64,000 nt of DNA from Chthonomonas sp035294165 (lineage in GTDB: Bacteria; Armatimonadota; Chthonomonadetes; Chthonomonadales; Chthonomonadaceae), in assembly GCF_035294165.1 (NCBI RefSeq), contig NZ_DATGLN010000256.1:36955-100954 (forward strand), given 5' to 3'. The notes under the pieces were generated by a model. That model was not told the DNA's origin, ran no database searches, and was given only the letters and a program-made list of their open reading frames with translations. The stretch's first letter is position 1; each line of letters starts with the position of its first letter. Below, piece after piece: positions 35,017 to 43,818 of the stretch. Made by a program: the position numbers and the translations under genes.

Positions 35017-35490
35017 CGCGCTACAATTGTGCATAACATCGCCTCGTGAAGTACCACACTGACGAGCCATGTGGCTTCCTGTTTCATCGCAGACTGCTTG
35101 ACGTGTCAAGTCTACCGTTTGCTCCACAGGCATTTCGCGTGTCGGCACGTCCTGCCGCCAACATTATCGAAAACGCAACCTTGTTCGTAGGGGGCGTGGC
35201 ACACCGTCACCTCGAAAGGGCAACCAACCTTGTGTTCCTAGCCCTGCTTGGTGCTCGCAAAGCGCAAACACAGGAAACTTTGCCTTCGCAGACCGGTTTG
35301 ACCACTCAAACGAACAGAGCCATTCTCCCGCAAACGAAAGGAAAAGTCCTGCTAAGCAGGACGCGGTTTTTTATCCCAACGGACAAGCAGCGGGGTTTTC
35401 AAAGCGTAAATTACTATAAAATTGCGGTGTGAGGCCCCCCTGCCTTTAGGCGGAGGTATCTAACTCATAGGCTAGGGGGGTTATCGTCTT
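35017..35490 (+). other. Gene-free structured region, possible tnpB 3' relic
   Basis: No convincing gene here. A 128-codon open frame from 35046 lacks a ribosome site. Two short stretches in different frames recall the end of TnpB: HRHFACRH (about 35130-35155) and, one frame off, ARPAANIIENATLFVGG (about 35149-35200), where TnpB has a Cys pair then D-x-NAA-x-NI. Downstream, a hairpin CCCCTGCC-TTTA-GGCGGAGG near 35431-35452 has the same TTTA loop as copies A and B but no GAGTGTCA. Other palindromes are CTTGAC-GT-GTCAAG (35097-35110), GTTTGA-CCAC-TCAAAC and a CCT-GTGTT/AACACAGG stem. I read it as a worn IS1341-type relic, with low confidence. Confidence 0.3.
35346..35372 (+). terminator. Rho-independent terminator
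   Basis: GTCCTGC-TAA-GCAGGAC followed, after GCGG, by six T. It lies 330 bases after the lacI stop and before the importer promoter, so it separates the two units. Confidence 0.7.
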
Positions 35491-35494
35491 TAAG

Positions 35495-35523
35495 TAGACA
35501 GTAGCCGCCATCTGTGTTATAAT
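35495..35523 (+). promoter_or_regulatory. Promoter of the fused-permease importer operon
   Basis: TAGACA at 35495-35500 and TATAAT at 35518-35523 with a 17-base spacer. One mismatch to consensus. Confidence 0.78.
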
Positions 35524-35528
35524 GCCTA

Positions 35529-35540
35529 TCAATCGGTTGA
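35529..35540 (+). promoter_or_regulatory. Candidate LacI-family operator
   Basis: TCAA-TCGG-TTGA, a palindrome with central CG as in many LacI-family sites, covers the predicted transcription start of the importer operon. The lacI-type gene is immediately upstream. The arms are perfect; the centre is asymmetric. Confidence 0.5.
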
Positions 35541-35590
35541 AAAACGCGGATGTGGCTTCTGTCTAATATGCCCATCTCAAGGAGGCGATG

Positions 35591-36949
35591 GTGAACAAAA
35601 AAGTCTTTTTTCAGGTGGCCTTTTTCTTTTCGGTCTTTTTCCTCCTCACAGGTTGCAACAGCAACTCCAACCCGTCAGGCCCGACCGTTCGAGGGGCATC
35701 GGCATTGGGGAACCACACCCTGGTTATTGCCTGGGCCCAGTGGAAGCCTTCCGACTATTTACAGACTCTCTCGGAAGATTTCACACGACAAACGGGTATC
35801 CCTGTGAAGGTTGAGCAGATTCCTTGGAGCCAGTATCAACAGAAGATACAAACGGATGTTTGGGCGGGAAAGAGTGACGCCTACGATCTCATCGTCGGGG
35901 ATAGCCAGTGGTTGGGACACGGGGCAACCGAAGGCCACTATGTAGACCTAACCGATTGGTCTAAAACCAACGTTCCCTGGCAGGACTACACGGACAATAT
36001 TAAGAAGTTCTATTGTGAATACAACGGCAAAATTTGGGCGCTGCCTTGCGAGGCCGATGCGCTTGGCTTTGCCTATCGCAAAGACCTCTTTGAGAACCCC
36101 ACCGAGCAGGCCAATTTTAAAGCGAAATACGGGTACCCGCTTGCACCGCCTAAGACCTGGCAGCAGTTTCGTGACATTGCCGAATTTTTCACACGCCCTC
36201 AACAACACCTCTACGGTTGTGCCCTCTTCTATGCCGGGCCGGTCTCTTACGATGGGGTAACGATGGGATTTATGCAGGTTCTGTGGTGCCTCGGAGGTGA
36301 GTTCTTCGACCCAAAGACGGGCGCAGTTGAGGGCTATGTCAATTCCCCTGCCTCGGTAAAAGCGCTAGACTTCTATACCCGCGAGCTTAAGCAGTTTACG
36401 CCCCCACACTCGGAGAACTACTACTTTAACGAAACATTGGATGCCTTCAAGTCGGGCGAGGTGGCTATGGCGCTCGATTGGTTCACCTTTTTCCCCGCCT
36501 TAGTAGATAAATCTCAAAACCGCTATGCGGATGTCACCGGGTTTTTCGAATCGCCTGCCGGTCCGGCCGGACACTGGATCAGCCTTGGCGGCCAGGGCAT
36601 CTCCATCTCCGCCTACTCAAAACACATTGACGAGGCAAAAAAGTTTCTGGCATGGTTCTCCAGTGAAGATACCCAGCGAAAGTGGGCCTTGCTTGGTGGT
36701 CTTACCTGCAATAGCAAAGTCCTCAGCAGCCCAGAGTTTCTAAATGCCACTCCCTTTAATAGGGTGTTTGCCGAAAGTGTGCCTCTATTACGCGATTTCT
36801 ACAACAACCCCGCCTATGCAGACCTCCTCAATGTGACACAAGAGGAGTTTAACGCGGCTGCCACAGGCCAAGTAACAGCGCAACAGGCGATGGATATCGT
36901 GGCCCAGAAACATACAGAGATACTGAAACGCGCCGGTTTGTTGAAATAG
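35591..36949 (+). CDS. Sugar ABC transporter substrate-binding lipoprotein
   Basis: A family 1 solute-binding lipoprotein of about 452 residues. The signal peptide has a Phe-rich core (FFQVAFFFSVFFLL) and the lipobox LTGC, so the protein is lipid-anchored outside the inner membrane. The mature part begins with a Ser/Asn linker, then LVIAWAQWKPSDYLQ. I prefer the GTG at 35591 over the ATG at 35588 because GGAGG ends 5 bases before it. It is the first gene of the operon SBP-fused permease-ATPase. Many Trp and Tyr residues suggest a carbohydrate ligand. Confidence 0.9.
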   Translation: MNKKVFFQVAFFFSVFFLLTGCNSNSNPSGPTVRGASALGNHTLVIAWAQWKPSDYLQTLSEDFTRQTGIPVKVEQIPWSQYQQKIQTDVWAGKSDAYDLIVGDSQWLGHGATEGHYVDLTDWSKTNVPWQDYTDNIKKFYCEYNGKIWALPCEADALGFAYRKDLFENPTEQANFKAKYGYPLAPPKTWQQFRDIAEFFTRPQQHLYGCALFYAGPVSYDGVTMGFMQVLWCLGGEFFDPKTGAVEGYVNSPASVKALDFYTRELKQFTPPHSENYYFNETLDAFKSGEVAMALDWFTFFPALVDKSQNRYADVTGFFESPAGPAGHWISLGGQGISISAYSKHIDEAKKFLAWFSSEDTQRKWALLGGLTCNSKVLSSPEFLNATPFNRVFAESVPLLRDFYNNPAYADLLNVTQEEFNAAATGQVTAQQAMDIVAQKHTEILKRAGLLK

Positions 36950-36963
36950 AGGCGAGGAGATAG

Positions 36964-39039
36964 GTGAAAGCTCTTATAAAGGACGGCATAGACGCGCAGG
37001 CTCGTTCTTTGAAAGGCCGATTGAGCGATCGCACCGTGGCGAATCTCTTCCTGATTCCTACGGTGATTCTGTTGTTGGCCATCAACATCTTTCCGCTACT
37101 CTGGTCGCTCTTTCTCTCGTTTTGTGAATATGTGGACACGGCTAGTATTCCCCCACGTTGGGTAGGGACGGCCAATTATCATCAGATTCTTCATAGCACC
37201 GATATTTGGAACACTTTTCAGGTTACAGCACGTTTCACGCTGCTCGCCATTGGGGTAGAGTTAGCTGTCGGGTTTGGAATGGCGCTACTGCTGCATCGTA
37301 CGTTTCGTGCACGTGGCATGATAACCACGCTTCTTCTGGTGCCGATGATGCTTTCGCCCGTGGTGGTGGGCCTGTTTTGGAACTATATGTTTCAGTCGTC
37401 GAATGGCCTAATCAACTGGCTGTTACAGCAAGCGCACCTTCAAAACCCGCTTGCGCCAGCAGATTGGCTTAATAATCCACAAAATGCGCTTTGGTCTCTC
37501 GTCATCGTAGATGCCTGGATGTGGTCGCCCTTTGTCATGCTCATCGCGCTGGCCGGGCTACAGTCGGTGCCACCCCATCTCTACGAGGCCGCCGATGTGG
37601 ACCGAGCCTCGCCCTGGTTCAAGTTCCGTTATATTACACTGCCTATGGTCGGTCCACTCCTGCTCATCGCACTGCTCTTCCGAACCATTGACTGCTTCAA
37701 ACTGTTTGACATTGTGTATGTGCTAACAGGGGGCGGGCCGGGAACCTCAACTCAGACCGTCTCTTATCGGCTGTTTAAACTAGCTTTCGACTCGCATCGC
37801 ACCGGCTTAGCCTGCGCCCTCGCCTATGTCATCTTGCTGCTGATCATCGGGTTGACGAATCTGTTCATAAAGTACCTCGGTCGCCTTCGTGGAGAAGGCA
37901 TCGCAGATGCGGAGAGTCTCTGGCAACTACTTCAGGTCAAGGCCGCTCCCATCCCCGGATTACGATGGCTACTGGAGACTCCGGGGCGATCCATAACGAT
38001 AGTAGTGGGAATGGGAGTTCTATGGTATGGTCTGATGGCCCTTCGAACACACCAATGGCCAACTCCATTGCTCGTATTTGTAGGCCTGGTTGCCCTTGTT
38101 GGATTTGTGGCGTTAGGCGTAAGTAGACTGCCGCAACTGTTACGCAATCTGCTGGCGTACGGGGCTATCGGGATCGTGGTGGTGGTGTATCTTCTTCCTA
38201 TCTACTGGATCGTTGTAACGAGCATTACCCCTCCGAGCCTCATAGCCGCACTCACTCCACGACTTATTCCAACCCATTTGGCAAGGCCGGATGAACCGTT
38301 GACGAAAGAGACTGTGTTCTTTGGAGCGACCTTTCAAAACTACAGTATGCTGATTTTTCAACATGAGGGCAACGAACCATCGGGCCGTATCTTAGGGTTG
38401 TCGGATTTTCCTCTGCAGATCGGCAACAGCCTCCTCATAGGCATACTATCCACTCTATTTTCAGTGGGGCTGGGAACGATGGCGGCCTATGCGTTCGCCC
38501 GTTTTCGGATCAAAGCCGGTGGCGATCTGTTGTTTTTCGTTTTAAGCACGCGCATGCTACCTGCCATTGCGGTGGTGATACCGATTTTTCTTATGTATCG
38601 TGCGCTTGGGCTGCTTGGCACGCGCACCGGCCTCGTGCTGCTCTACACGGTTTTCAACCTCTCTTTTTCGACATACCTGTTAAAAGGATTTTTCGACGAT
38701 ATCCCCCACGAATACGACGACGCGGGGTTGCTGGATGGGTATACGCGGCTACAAGTCTTTCGCAAAATCTCTTTGCCGCAGGCTGTAACGGGGATTGCGG
38801 CAACCGCCGTGTTTTGTTTTATAACCGCCTGGAATGAGTTCGCGTTTGCACAGATACTCTCTACCCAATCGCCCCTTACCGCGCCTCCTTCTATTGTGTC
38901 GCGTACGGGGGCTGGGGGAACCGATTGGGGGCAGATCGCAGCGGGAACGGTTATCTTTCTCATCCCTGTGACGCTCTTTACGTTTGCGATGCGAAAACAT
39001 CTACTGCGAGGGGTTACGTTCGGGGCAATTAAGCGATAA
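36964..39039 (+). CDS. Fused MalF-MalG sugar ABC permease
   Basis: One 691-residue polypeptide contains both CUT1 permease halves. Residues 1-310 are MalF-like with an EAA loop at about 207-228 (LYEAADVDRASPWF...YITLP). Residues 395-691 are MalG-like with a second EAA loop at about 583-605 (EYDDAGLLDGYTRL...ISLP). Between them, residues 311-395 add a linker and two extra helices (SITIVVGMGVLWYGLMAL and LLVFVGLVALVGFVALGV), which return the chain to the right side of the membrane. The start is GTG 36964 with GGAG nearby. The frame is continuous with no sign of a missed stop. Most CUT1 systems use two separate permease genes, as the other importer in this window does. Confidence 0.92.
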   Translation: MKALIKDGIDAQARSLKGRLSDRTVANLFLIPTVILLLAINIFPLLWSLFLSFCEYVDTASIPPRWVGTANYHQILHSTDIWNTFQVTARFTLLAIGVELAVGFGMALLLHRTFRARGMITTLLLVPMMLSPVVVGLFWNYMFQSSNGLINWLLQQAHLQNPLAPADWLNNPQNALWSLVIVDAWMWSPFVMLIALAGLQSVPPHLYEAADVDRASPWFKFRYITLPMVGPLLLIALLFRTIDCFKLFDIVYVLTGGGPGTSTQTVSYRLFKLAFDSHRTGLACALAYVILLLIIGLTNLFIKYLGRLRGEGIADAESLWQLLQVKAAPIPGLRWLLETPGRSITIVVGMGVLWYGLMALRTHQWPTPLLVFVGLVALVGFVALGVSRLPQLLRNLLAYGAIGIVVVVYLLPIYWIVVTSITPPSLIAALTPRLIPTHLARPDEPLTKETVFFGATFQNYSMLIFQHEGNEPSGRILGLSDFPLQIGNSLLIGILSTLFSVGLGTMAAYAFARFRIKAGGDLLFFVLSTRMLPAIAVVIPIFLMYRALGLLGTRTGLVLLYTVFNLSFSTYLLKGFFDDIPHEYDDAGLLDGYTRLQVFRKISLPQAVTGIAATAVFCFITAWNEFAFAQILSTQSPLTAPPSIVSRTGAGGTDWGQIAAGTVIFLIPVTLFTFAMRKHLLRGVTFGAIKR

Positions 39040-39073
39040 ACGAAAAGATAAGCGTTTAACTAGAGGAGTCGGT

Positions 39074-40183
39074 ATGGCTTCGGTTGAGGTGAGGAATCTC
39101 GTAAAGCGGTTCGATCAGAACGTTGCAGTCAATCGGGTCAATTTATTGGTTCCAGATGGGACGTTTCAGGTTTTTCTGGGACCGTCGGGCTGTGGCAAGA
39201 CGACGACGCTTCGCTGCATTGCGGGCTTGGAGCTGCCCGATGAGGGGCAGATATTTATAGATGGGCAGGATGTTACCAAATGGCCGCCGTCGGCAAGGGA
39301 TATTGCGATGGTCTTTCAGCAGTATGCCATTTACCCACATATGACGGTCGCGGAGAACCTTGCCTTTCCCTTGAAGGCTGTAAGAACGCCGCGGGAGGTG
39401 ATTCGGGAGCGTGTGCAGGAGACGGCGCGTAAGCTACACATCGAGCGCCTACTCGACCGCAAGCCTGGAAAACTTTCTGGCGGAGAGATGCAACGGGTAG
39501 CCATCGGCCGTGCTATCGTGCGGCGGCCAAAGGTGTTTTTAATGGATGAACCGCTTTCTAACCTGGATGCGAAGCTAAGAACGGAGATGCGAGCCGAGAT
39601 TAAGCGCTTACAGACCGATTTGGGGGCAACGACTATCTACGTAACGCACGACCAGTTAGAAGCGATGAGTATGGCCGACCGCATTGCCGTGATGTATGGA
39701 GGCATCATTCAGCAGAACGATACTCCGGCCAACGTCTACAACCATCCGGTCAATCTCTTTGTGGCGGGTTTTATCGGTTCTCCTGCAATGAACTTCGTGC
39801 CCTGCTCTCTCTCTGATGACCGCAAGGCTCTGATTCTGAAGGGCGGAATCGCATTGGGGATACAGGCAGAGGCTCGCTTACGGTTTCGTGAGGTGCCTAC
39901 GCAGAAGCCGCTCATCCTTGGGGTGCGCCCGGAGGATGTTCTCTTACGCTCCGATGCTCCCCCTGACTTCGAGCCGGTGGAGGTCTATTTAGTGGAGCCT
40001 TTAGGAGCCGAGACCATTGTGGATGTAAGCCTTGGGCCGCATATTTTTAAAGTGCGAGGTGGCCCCACGTTTCGGGCGCAGATAGGGCAGCGCCTCTATA
40101 TGCGTATTGAGCAGTGCCGAGCGCACCTGTTCGATGCAGAAACGACGCTTTGCCTCACCAATTCCGGGGGGGTGGAGAGTTAG
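39074..40183 (+). CDS. MalK/UgpC-type sugar ABC transporter ATPase
   Basis: A 369-residue ATPase. Walker A GPSGCGKTT is at 36-44, the Q loop is in VFQQYAIYPHMTV, the signature LSGGEMQRVAIGRAI follows, then Walker B VFLMDEPLSNLD and the H loop YVTHDQ. The C-terminal TOBE/OB regulatory domain (from about residue 240, FIGSPAMNFV) marks the CUT1 subfamily. I start at the ATG at 39074 with GAGGAG 5-6 bases before; the frame is open 30 codons further into the permease gene. It may also power the importer at 26-31 kb, which has no ATPase of its own. Confidence 0.93.
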   Translation: MASVEVRNLVKRFDQNVAVNRVNLLVPDGTFQVFLGPSGCGKTTTLRCIAGLELPDEGQIFIDGQDVTKWPPSARDIAMVFQQYAIYPHMTVAENLAFPLKAVRTPREVIRERVQETARKLHIERLLDRKPGKLSGGEMQRVAIGRAIVRRPKVFLMDEPLSNLDAKLRTEMRAEIKRLQTDLGATTIYVTHDQLEAMSMADRIAVMYGGIIQQNDTPANVYNHPVNLFVAGFIGSPAMNFVPCSLSDDRKALILKGGIALGIQAEARLRFREVPTQKPLILGVRPEDVLLRSDAPPDFEPVEVYLVEPLGAETIVDVSLGPHIFKVRGGPTFRAQIGQRLYMRIEQCRAHLFDAETTLCLTNSGGVES

Positions 40184-40465
40184 ATGCTTGCGGGGCGCTT
40201 CGCACAGTTTATGGAGTTCCTCTCTCTGTTGCTCATCGTTTTTGGCATCTTTGCGCTTTGCCAATGGTTTTCTCTGGCTTTGTACAGCCATGGCTTGGCG
40301 ATACTTTTTTTAGGCTGGGTAGGCTACTCCATCTGGTCGCATCGAAAACCGGTACGACCGGACTTTGCCGAGGGCAACCCGCAAAAGACCATTGACGGCC
40401 GACCGCCTTTAGAAGTAACGATAGCCGGAGGGGTGGGCAGTGATCAAAGTGAAACGTGTGTATGA
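40184..40465 (+). CDS. Small membrane protein of unknown function
   Basis: A 93-residue protein starting with the ATG that directly follows the stop of the ATPase gene. Two helices are clear: FLSLLLIVFGIFALCQWFSL and GLAILFLGWVGYSIW. The soluble tail is polar with no motif that I recognise. Its end overlaps the DUF488 gene by 26 bases. It probably belongs to the same message as the importer. Confidence 0.6.
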   Translation: MLAGRFAQFMEFLSLLLIVFGIFALCQWFSLALYSHGLAILFLGWVGYSIWSHRKPVRPDFAEGNPQKTIDGRPPLEVTIAGGVGSDQSETCV

Positions 40466-40802
40466 TCCAGAAGAGCCAGATGACGGGAAGCGTTATTTGG
40501 TGGAACGCTTGTGGCCGCGAGGGGTCAAGCGAGATGCGCTTCATCTCTATGGCTGGCTAAAGGATTTAGCTCCGTCAACCGAGTTGCGACGGTGGTTTGG
40601 GCATGATCCCTCGAAGTGGCAGCAGTTTCAGCAGCGTTATCGCTCTGAGCTGGAGCAGGCCGATGCCATCGCAATAAAGGAGTTAATCACAGCGGCTAAG
40701 GCGGGCAACATTACACTGCTTTACAGTGCGCGCGATAGGGAACACAACAACGCGCTCGTGCTAAAATCCTTTTTAGAGGAGCAACTAGAGGTGAAGGGTT
40801 GA
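40440..40802 (+). CDS. DUF488 family protein (YeaO-like)
   Basis: A 120-residue protein of the DUF488 family. Signature residues are KRVYDPEEPDDGKRYLVERLWPRGV, here split as VERLWPRGVKRD and the C-terminal ITLLYSARDREHNNALVL. The start is a GTG at 40440. The biochemical function is not established; a link to nucleotide or metal stress has been proposed for relatives. The stop codon lies inside the -35 of the ftsE promoter. Confidence 0.88.
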   Translation: MIKVKRVYDPEEPDDGKRYLVERLWPRGVKRDALHLYGWLKDLAPSTELRRWFGHDPSKWQQFQQRYRSELEQADAIAIKELITAAKAGNITLLYSARDREHNNALVLKSFLEEQLEVKG

Positions 40803-40828
40803 CAGAAAGCTAGAAAAAATGTCTTAAT
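40799..40828 (+). promoter_or_regulatory. Promoter of ftsE
   Basis: TTGACA at 40799-40804 with CTTAAT at 40823-40828, an 18-base spacer. A TATCCT at 40833 is another possible -10. The leader includes a small GGCTTCC/GGAAGCT hairpin near 40852-40866. Confidence 0.5.
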
Positions 40829-40881
40829 CTGTTATCCTCGCAGCAAGAAAGCGGCTTCCCGGAAGCTAGCTCTGAAGGCTT

Positions 40882-41595
40882 ATGATCGAGCTCCGCAATG
40901 TATCGGTGATCTATCCGGAAGGAGTTCCCGCGTTATCACACATCAATCTCTGTGTGAAACGGGGGGAGTTCGTTTTTGTGGTGGGGCCGAGCGGCGCGGG
41001 CAAATCCACACTGCTAAAGCTGCTCTATCGCGCCGAGGTACCCACACAAGGGGAGGTCATCGTAGATGGCATTAGCGTAAGCGCCCTTCGACCGCGCGAC
41101 ATCCCCTTTTTCCGTCGCCGTTTGGGAGTGGTGTTTCAAGATTTTGGGCTGTTGCCCGATCGCACAGTTTATGAAAACGTGGCCTTCGCACTGCGGGTTA
41201 TTGGGGCCGGGTGCAGCCAAATTAGGCAACGTGTGCCCAGGGTATTGGAAATGGTGGGACTAGCCAGTCGCCCCGATGCCTTCCCACACCAGCTTTCCGG
41301 AGGTGAGCAGCAACGTGTAGCCATCGCACGCGCTCTGGTCAACGAACCACACCTTCTGCTTGCCGATGAGCCAACCGGCAATCTAGACCCCGAAACCTCG
41401 GCGGGCATCGTTGACCTGTTAGCCTACATCAATGGGCACAATGGGACGACGGTGGTGGTGGCCACGCACGATGTGGCGATCGTAAACCGCTTGCAGCGCC
41501 GTGTGGTCGAGTTTTCCGATGGAAGATTGGTGCGGGACGATTCACAAGGCGCATATGCAACCGTTATCGTGAGAGGAGACAATGAGGTTCGATAG
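40882..41595 (+). CDS. ftsE: Cell-division ATPase FtsE
   Basis: A 237-residue ABC ATPase of the FtsE/LolD group. Walker A GPSGAGKST is at 35-43, the Q loop in VFQDFGLLPDRTV, the signature LSGGEQQRVAIARAL, and Walker B LLADEPTGNLD. DFGLLPDRTVYENVA is characteristic of FtsE. With FtsX it transmits ATP hydrolysis across the membrane to activate peptidoglycan hydrolases at the septum. It overlaps ftsX by 14 bases. Confidence 0.95.
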   Translation: MIELRNVSVIYPEGVPALSHINLCVKRGEFVFVVGPSGAGKSTLLKLLYRAEVPTQGEVIVDGISVSALRPRDIPFFRRRLGVVFQDFGLLPDRTVYENVAFALRVIGAGCSQIRQRVPRVLEMVGLASRPDAFPHQLSGGEQQRVAIARALVNEPHLLLADEPTGNLDPETSAGIVDLLAYINGHNGTTVVVATHDVAIVNRLQRRVVEFSDGRLVRDDSQGAYATVIVRGDNEVR

Positions 41596-42475
41596 TCTCT
41601 TTTTCCTCATACAAGAGGCGTGGTTGAACATCCGTAGGCATGGCCTGATGTCGTTGGCAGCTTTAGGGACGGTGACGGTGGCCCTCACCGTGTTTGGAGG
41701 GTGCTTGTGGTTGGGGTTTCGCATCAATGAGTACATCGCTGCACAGCCCCAGAAGTTCAACGAGATCGATCTTTTCTTACGTGTGAACGTACCGAGGGAC
41801 AAAGTCATTGCCTTGCAGCATCAGATTGAGGCGCTGCCAACCGTAGCCTCGGTACATTTGGTGACGAAAGAGGAGGCGTGGTCGCTTCTGGAGCACGAGG
41901 AACCAAAACTGACCCAAGCCATGCCGATGAACCCCTTAATGGACAAGCTGACCGTGCAGGCGCGCAATAGCGCCGATGTTGGTAGGTTGGCGGCTTTCTT
42001 CCGCAATAAAAAGCATTTTCCTCAACTGCAACAGGTGAACGACGCCAATGCAGAAGTGCAGATGCTAAGAGGGTTTGAACGCATGGTGCGTGTTTTAGGG
42101 GGAACAGCGGCGATCGCGCTTTTCGTAGCAACCCTGTTTAGCGTTCAGAACGTTATCCGCCTAACGGTGTTTGCCCGCCGACGCGAAATTCGCATCATGC
42201 AACTCGTTGGGGCGACCGCCTCCTTCATCCGTTTTCCACTGCTGTTAGAGGGGGCTTTCCACGGCGTTCTAGGGGGAACCATCGCCGCGAGTTTGCTCAT
42301 TTTTGCGGCACGTCAGGTAAGTAGTTTTGTAAGCAGCCTACATTCACCACTTGTAGGAGACATTCCCTCGCAGATAACACCCGTCGAGGTGATCGTCGGA
42401 CTTATCTGTACGGGGGCCTTTATCGGCATCATAGGAAGTCAGCTCGCAATTCATCGGTTTTTGAGGCAAACATGA
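41582..42475 (+). CDS. ftsX: Cell-division permease FtsX
   Basis: A 297-residue FtsX. An N-terminal helix (MSLAALGTVTVALTVFGGCLWLG) is followed by the extracytoplasmic domain (about 50-165), then three C-terminal helices with the conserved RRREIRIMQLVGAT segment. The external domain recruits the hydrolase activator. GAGAGGAGAC precedes the ATG. It overlaps ftsE upstream and the M23 peptidase gene downstream (ATGA), so all three are coupled. Confidence 0.94.
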   Translation: MRFDSLFFLIQEAWLNIRRHGLMSLAALGTVTVALTVFGGCLWLGFRINEYIAAQPQKFNEIDLFLRVNVPRDKVIALQHQIEALPTVASVHLVTKEEAWSLLEHEEPKLTQAMPMNPLMDKLTVQARNSADVGRLAAFFRNKKHFPQLQQVNDANAEVQMLRGFERMVRVLGGTAAIALFVATLFSVQNVIRLTVFARRREIRIMQLVGATASFIRFPLLLEGAFHGVLGGTIAASLLIFAARQVSSFVSSLHSPLVGDIPSQITPVEVIVGLICTGAFIGIIGSQLAIHRFLRQT

Positions 42476-43776
42476 GACACGCCTCCTCTATCCTCCTCAT
42501 CTTCTGCCTATTCCTGTGCTCTTTGGCCGGGCGTAGCTGCATTGGGTCTCCTGGTCGTCATCTATCGCACCCTACGAGGCCGTTGAAACGGTCTCACAAA
42601 AAGGCTCAGAAGATAACGGCTGAGCTTGCACGCGAAGCGATTAGAAAAAAACAGCAATTGGCCTCTCAGCTGCACGGGTTACGAGGTCATATCGCTGTAG
42701 TGCGTGCAAAAATTCATGCCACAAAGGTGAGAGAGCACCATCTGCACGTCGTCCTGCACGTAACCAAGCAACAGGTAGATGCGGCGCGTGCGCGTCTGCA
42801 GGATGTTAGCGACCGGATGAGCGCCCTAGAACATCAGCATCAGAGGGTGTTGGAACATTTAGCGGCCACCCAGAAGAGACTGGCTTTTCAACGAAAAATG
42901 TTGGCCGAGCGCATCCGTGAGAACTATATGCGGGGCCAGATAAGCTACGCGGAGGTTTTATTGCGGGCGGCCAGCGTTTCCGACCTTCTGTCGCGCGGAG
43001 TTTATGTGCGGCAGATCGTTCGGAGCGATATGGCCCTGATCAACTCGGTGCAGCGCGATATCGTGCAGATTCAAATAGATAAGCGTCGGTTGGAGGCCCA
43101 AGAGGCTCAGCAACAGCAGCTCGCCGCGCTTTATGAGCGGCGGAAGAAAGAGTACTTGGCGCTGCAGTGGCAGCAAGAGGAGGCTTTGAGCCACACAGTA
43201 GCCCTGAGAACGCAAGAAGAGGAGGAATTAGACGAGCTGGAAGGCGAGGCCGAGGCGATGACGGCGCGAATTCAGTTTCTATCTGGGCTGTTGGAAGAAC
43301 GACGCCGTGAGGAGGAGGCCGCCTGGCGTGCGGCGCATCCCAATGCTCCGAGGCGTGAGTTGCGCCAAGCCGAGGAGCATTTTGCTATTGCCCCCATCTG
43401 GCGAGGGGAGCTGATAAAACCTGTGAATGGAGTGATCACCTCGGAGTTTGGAATGCGCTATCACCCGATTCTACACCGCTATCGCATGCATACCGGTGTG
43501 GATATCGCAGCACCTGAGGGAACGCCCATTCATGCGGCAGGAGACGGCACTGTTATTGTGGCCTCCTATTTGAACGGCTACGGTTATACGGTGGTAATAG
43601 ACCATGGGCGCGGCTTGACAACTCTCTATGGTCACTGCTCCGAGTTGTTGGTGCATGTAGGCGAGACGGTGCATCAGGGGCAAGTTATCGCGCGTGTGGG
43701 CGCCACCGGTTTGGCAACTGGTCCGCATTGCCATTTTGAGGTGCGAGTAGACGGAAAGCCTGTCAAACCGTTCTAG
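42472..43776 (+). CDS. envC: EnvC-like M23 peptidase (murein hydrolase or activator)
   Basis: A 434-residue secreted protein. A signal peptide (LLIFCLFLCSLAGRSC) is followed by long coiled coils (about 35-300) and a C-terminal LytM/M23 domain. The zinc ligands are all present: H340 and D344 in HTGVD, and H419-x-H421 in GPHCHFEV. It may therefore be an active endopeptidase, unlike Escherichia coli EnvC, which is degenerate and only activates amidases. The coiled coil would bind the FtsX loop. Overlap with ftsX by ATGA supports the complex. Confidence 0.93.
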   Translation: MRHASSILLIFCLFLCSLAGRSCIGSPGRHLSHPTRPLKRSHKKAQKITAELAREAIRKKQQLASQLHGLRGHIAVVRAKIHATKVREHHLHVVLHVTKQQVDAARARLQDVSDRMSALEHQHQRVLEHLAATQKRLAFQRKMLAERIRENYMRGQISYAEVLLRAASVSDLLSRGVYVRQIVRSDMALINSVQRDIVQIQIDKRRLEAQEAQQQQLAALYERRKKEYLALQWQQEEALSHTVALRTQEEEELDELEGEAEAMTARIQFLSGLLEERRREEEAAWRAAHPNAPRRELRQAEEHFAIAPIWRGELIKPVNGVITSEFGMRYHPILHRYRMHTGVDIAAPEGTPIHAAGDGTVIVASYLNGYGYTVVIDHGRGLTTLYGHCSELLVHVGETVHQGQVIARVGATGLATGPHCHFEVRVDGKPVKPF

Positions 43777-43818
43777 TGGGAGTGCCTCTAGGAAGCGGTT
43801 ATATAGGACTTGGTTTTT

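Noticed and set aside
35046..35432. 128-codon open frame
   Set aside because: No ribosome site, odd composition, and overlaps a terminator and several palindromes; kept only as a possible relic region.
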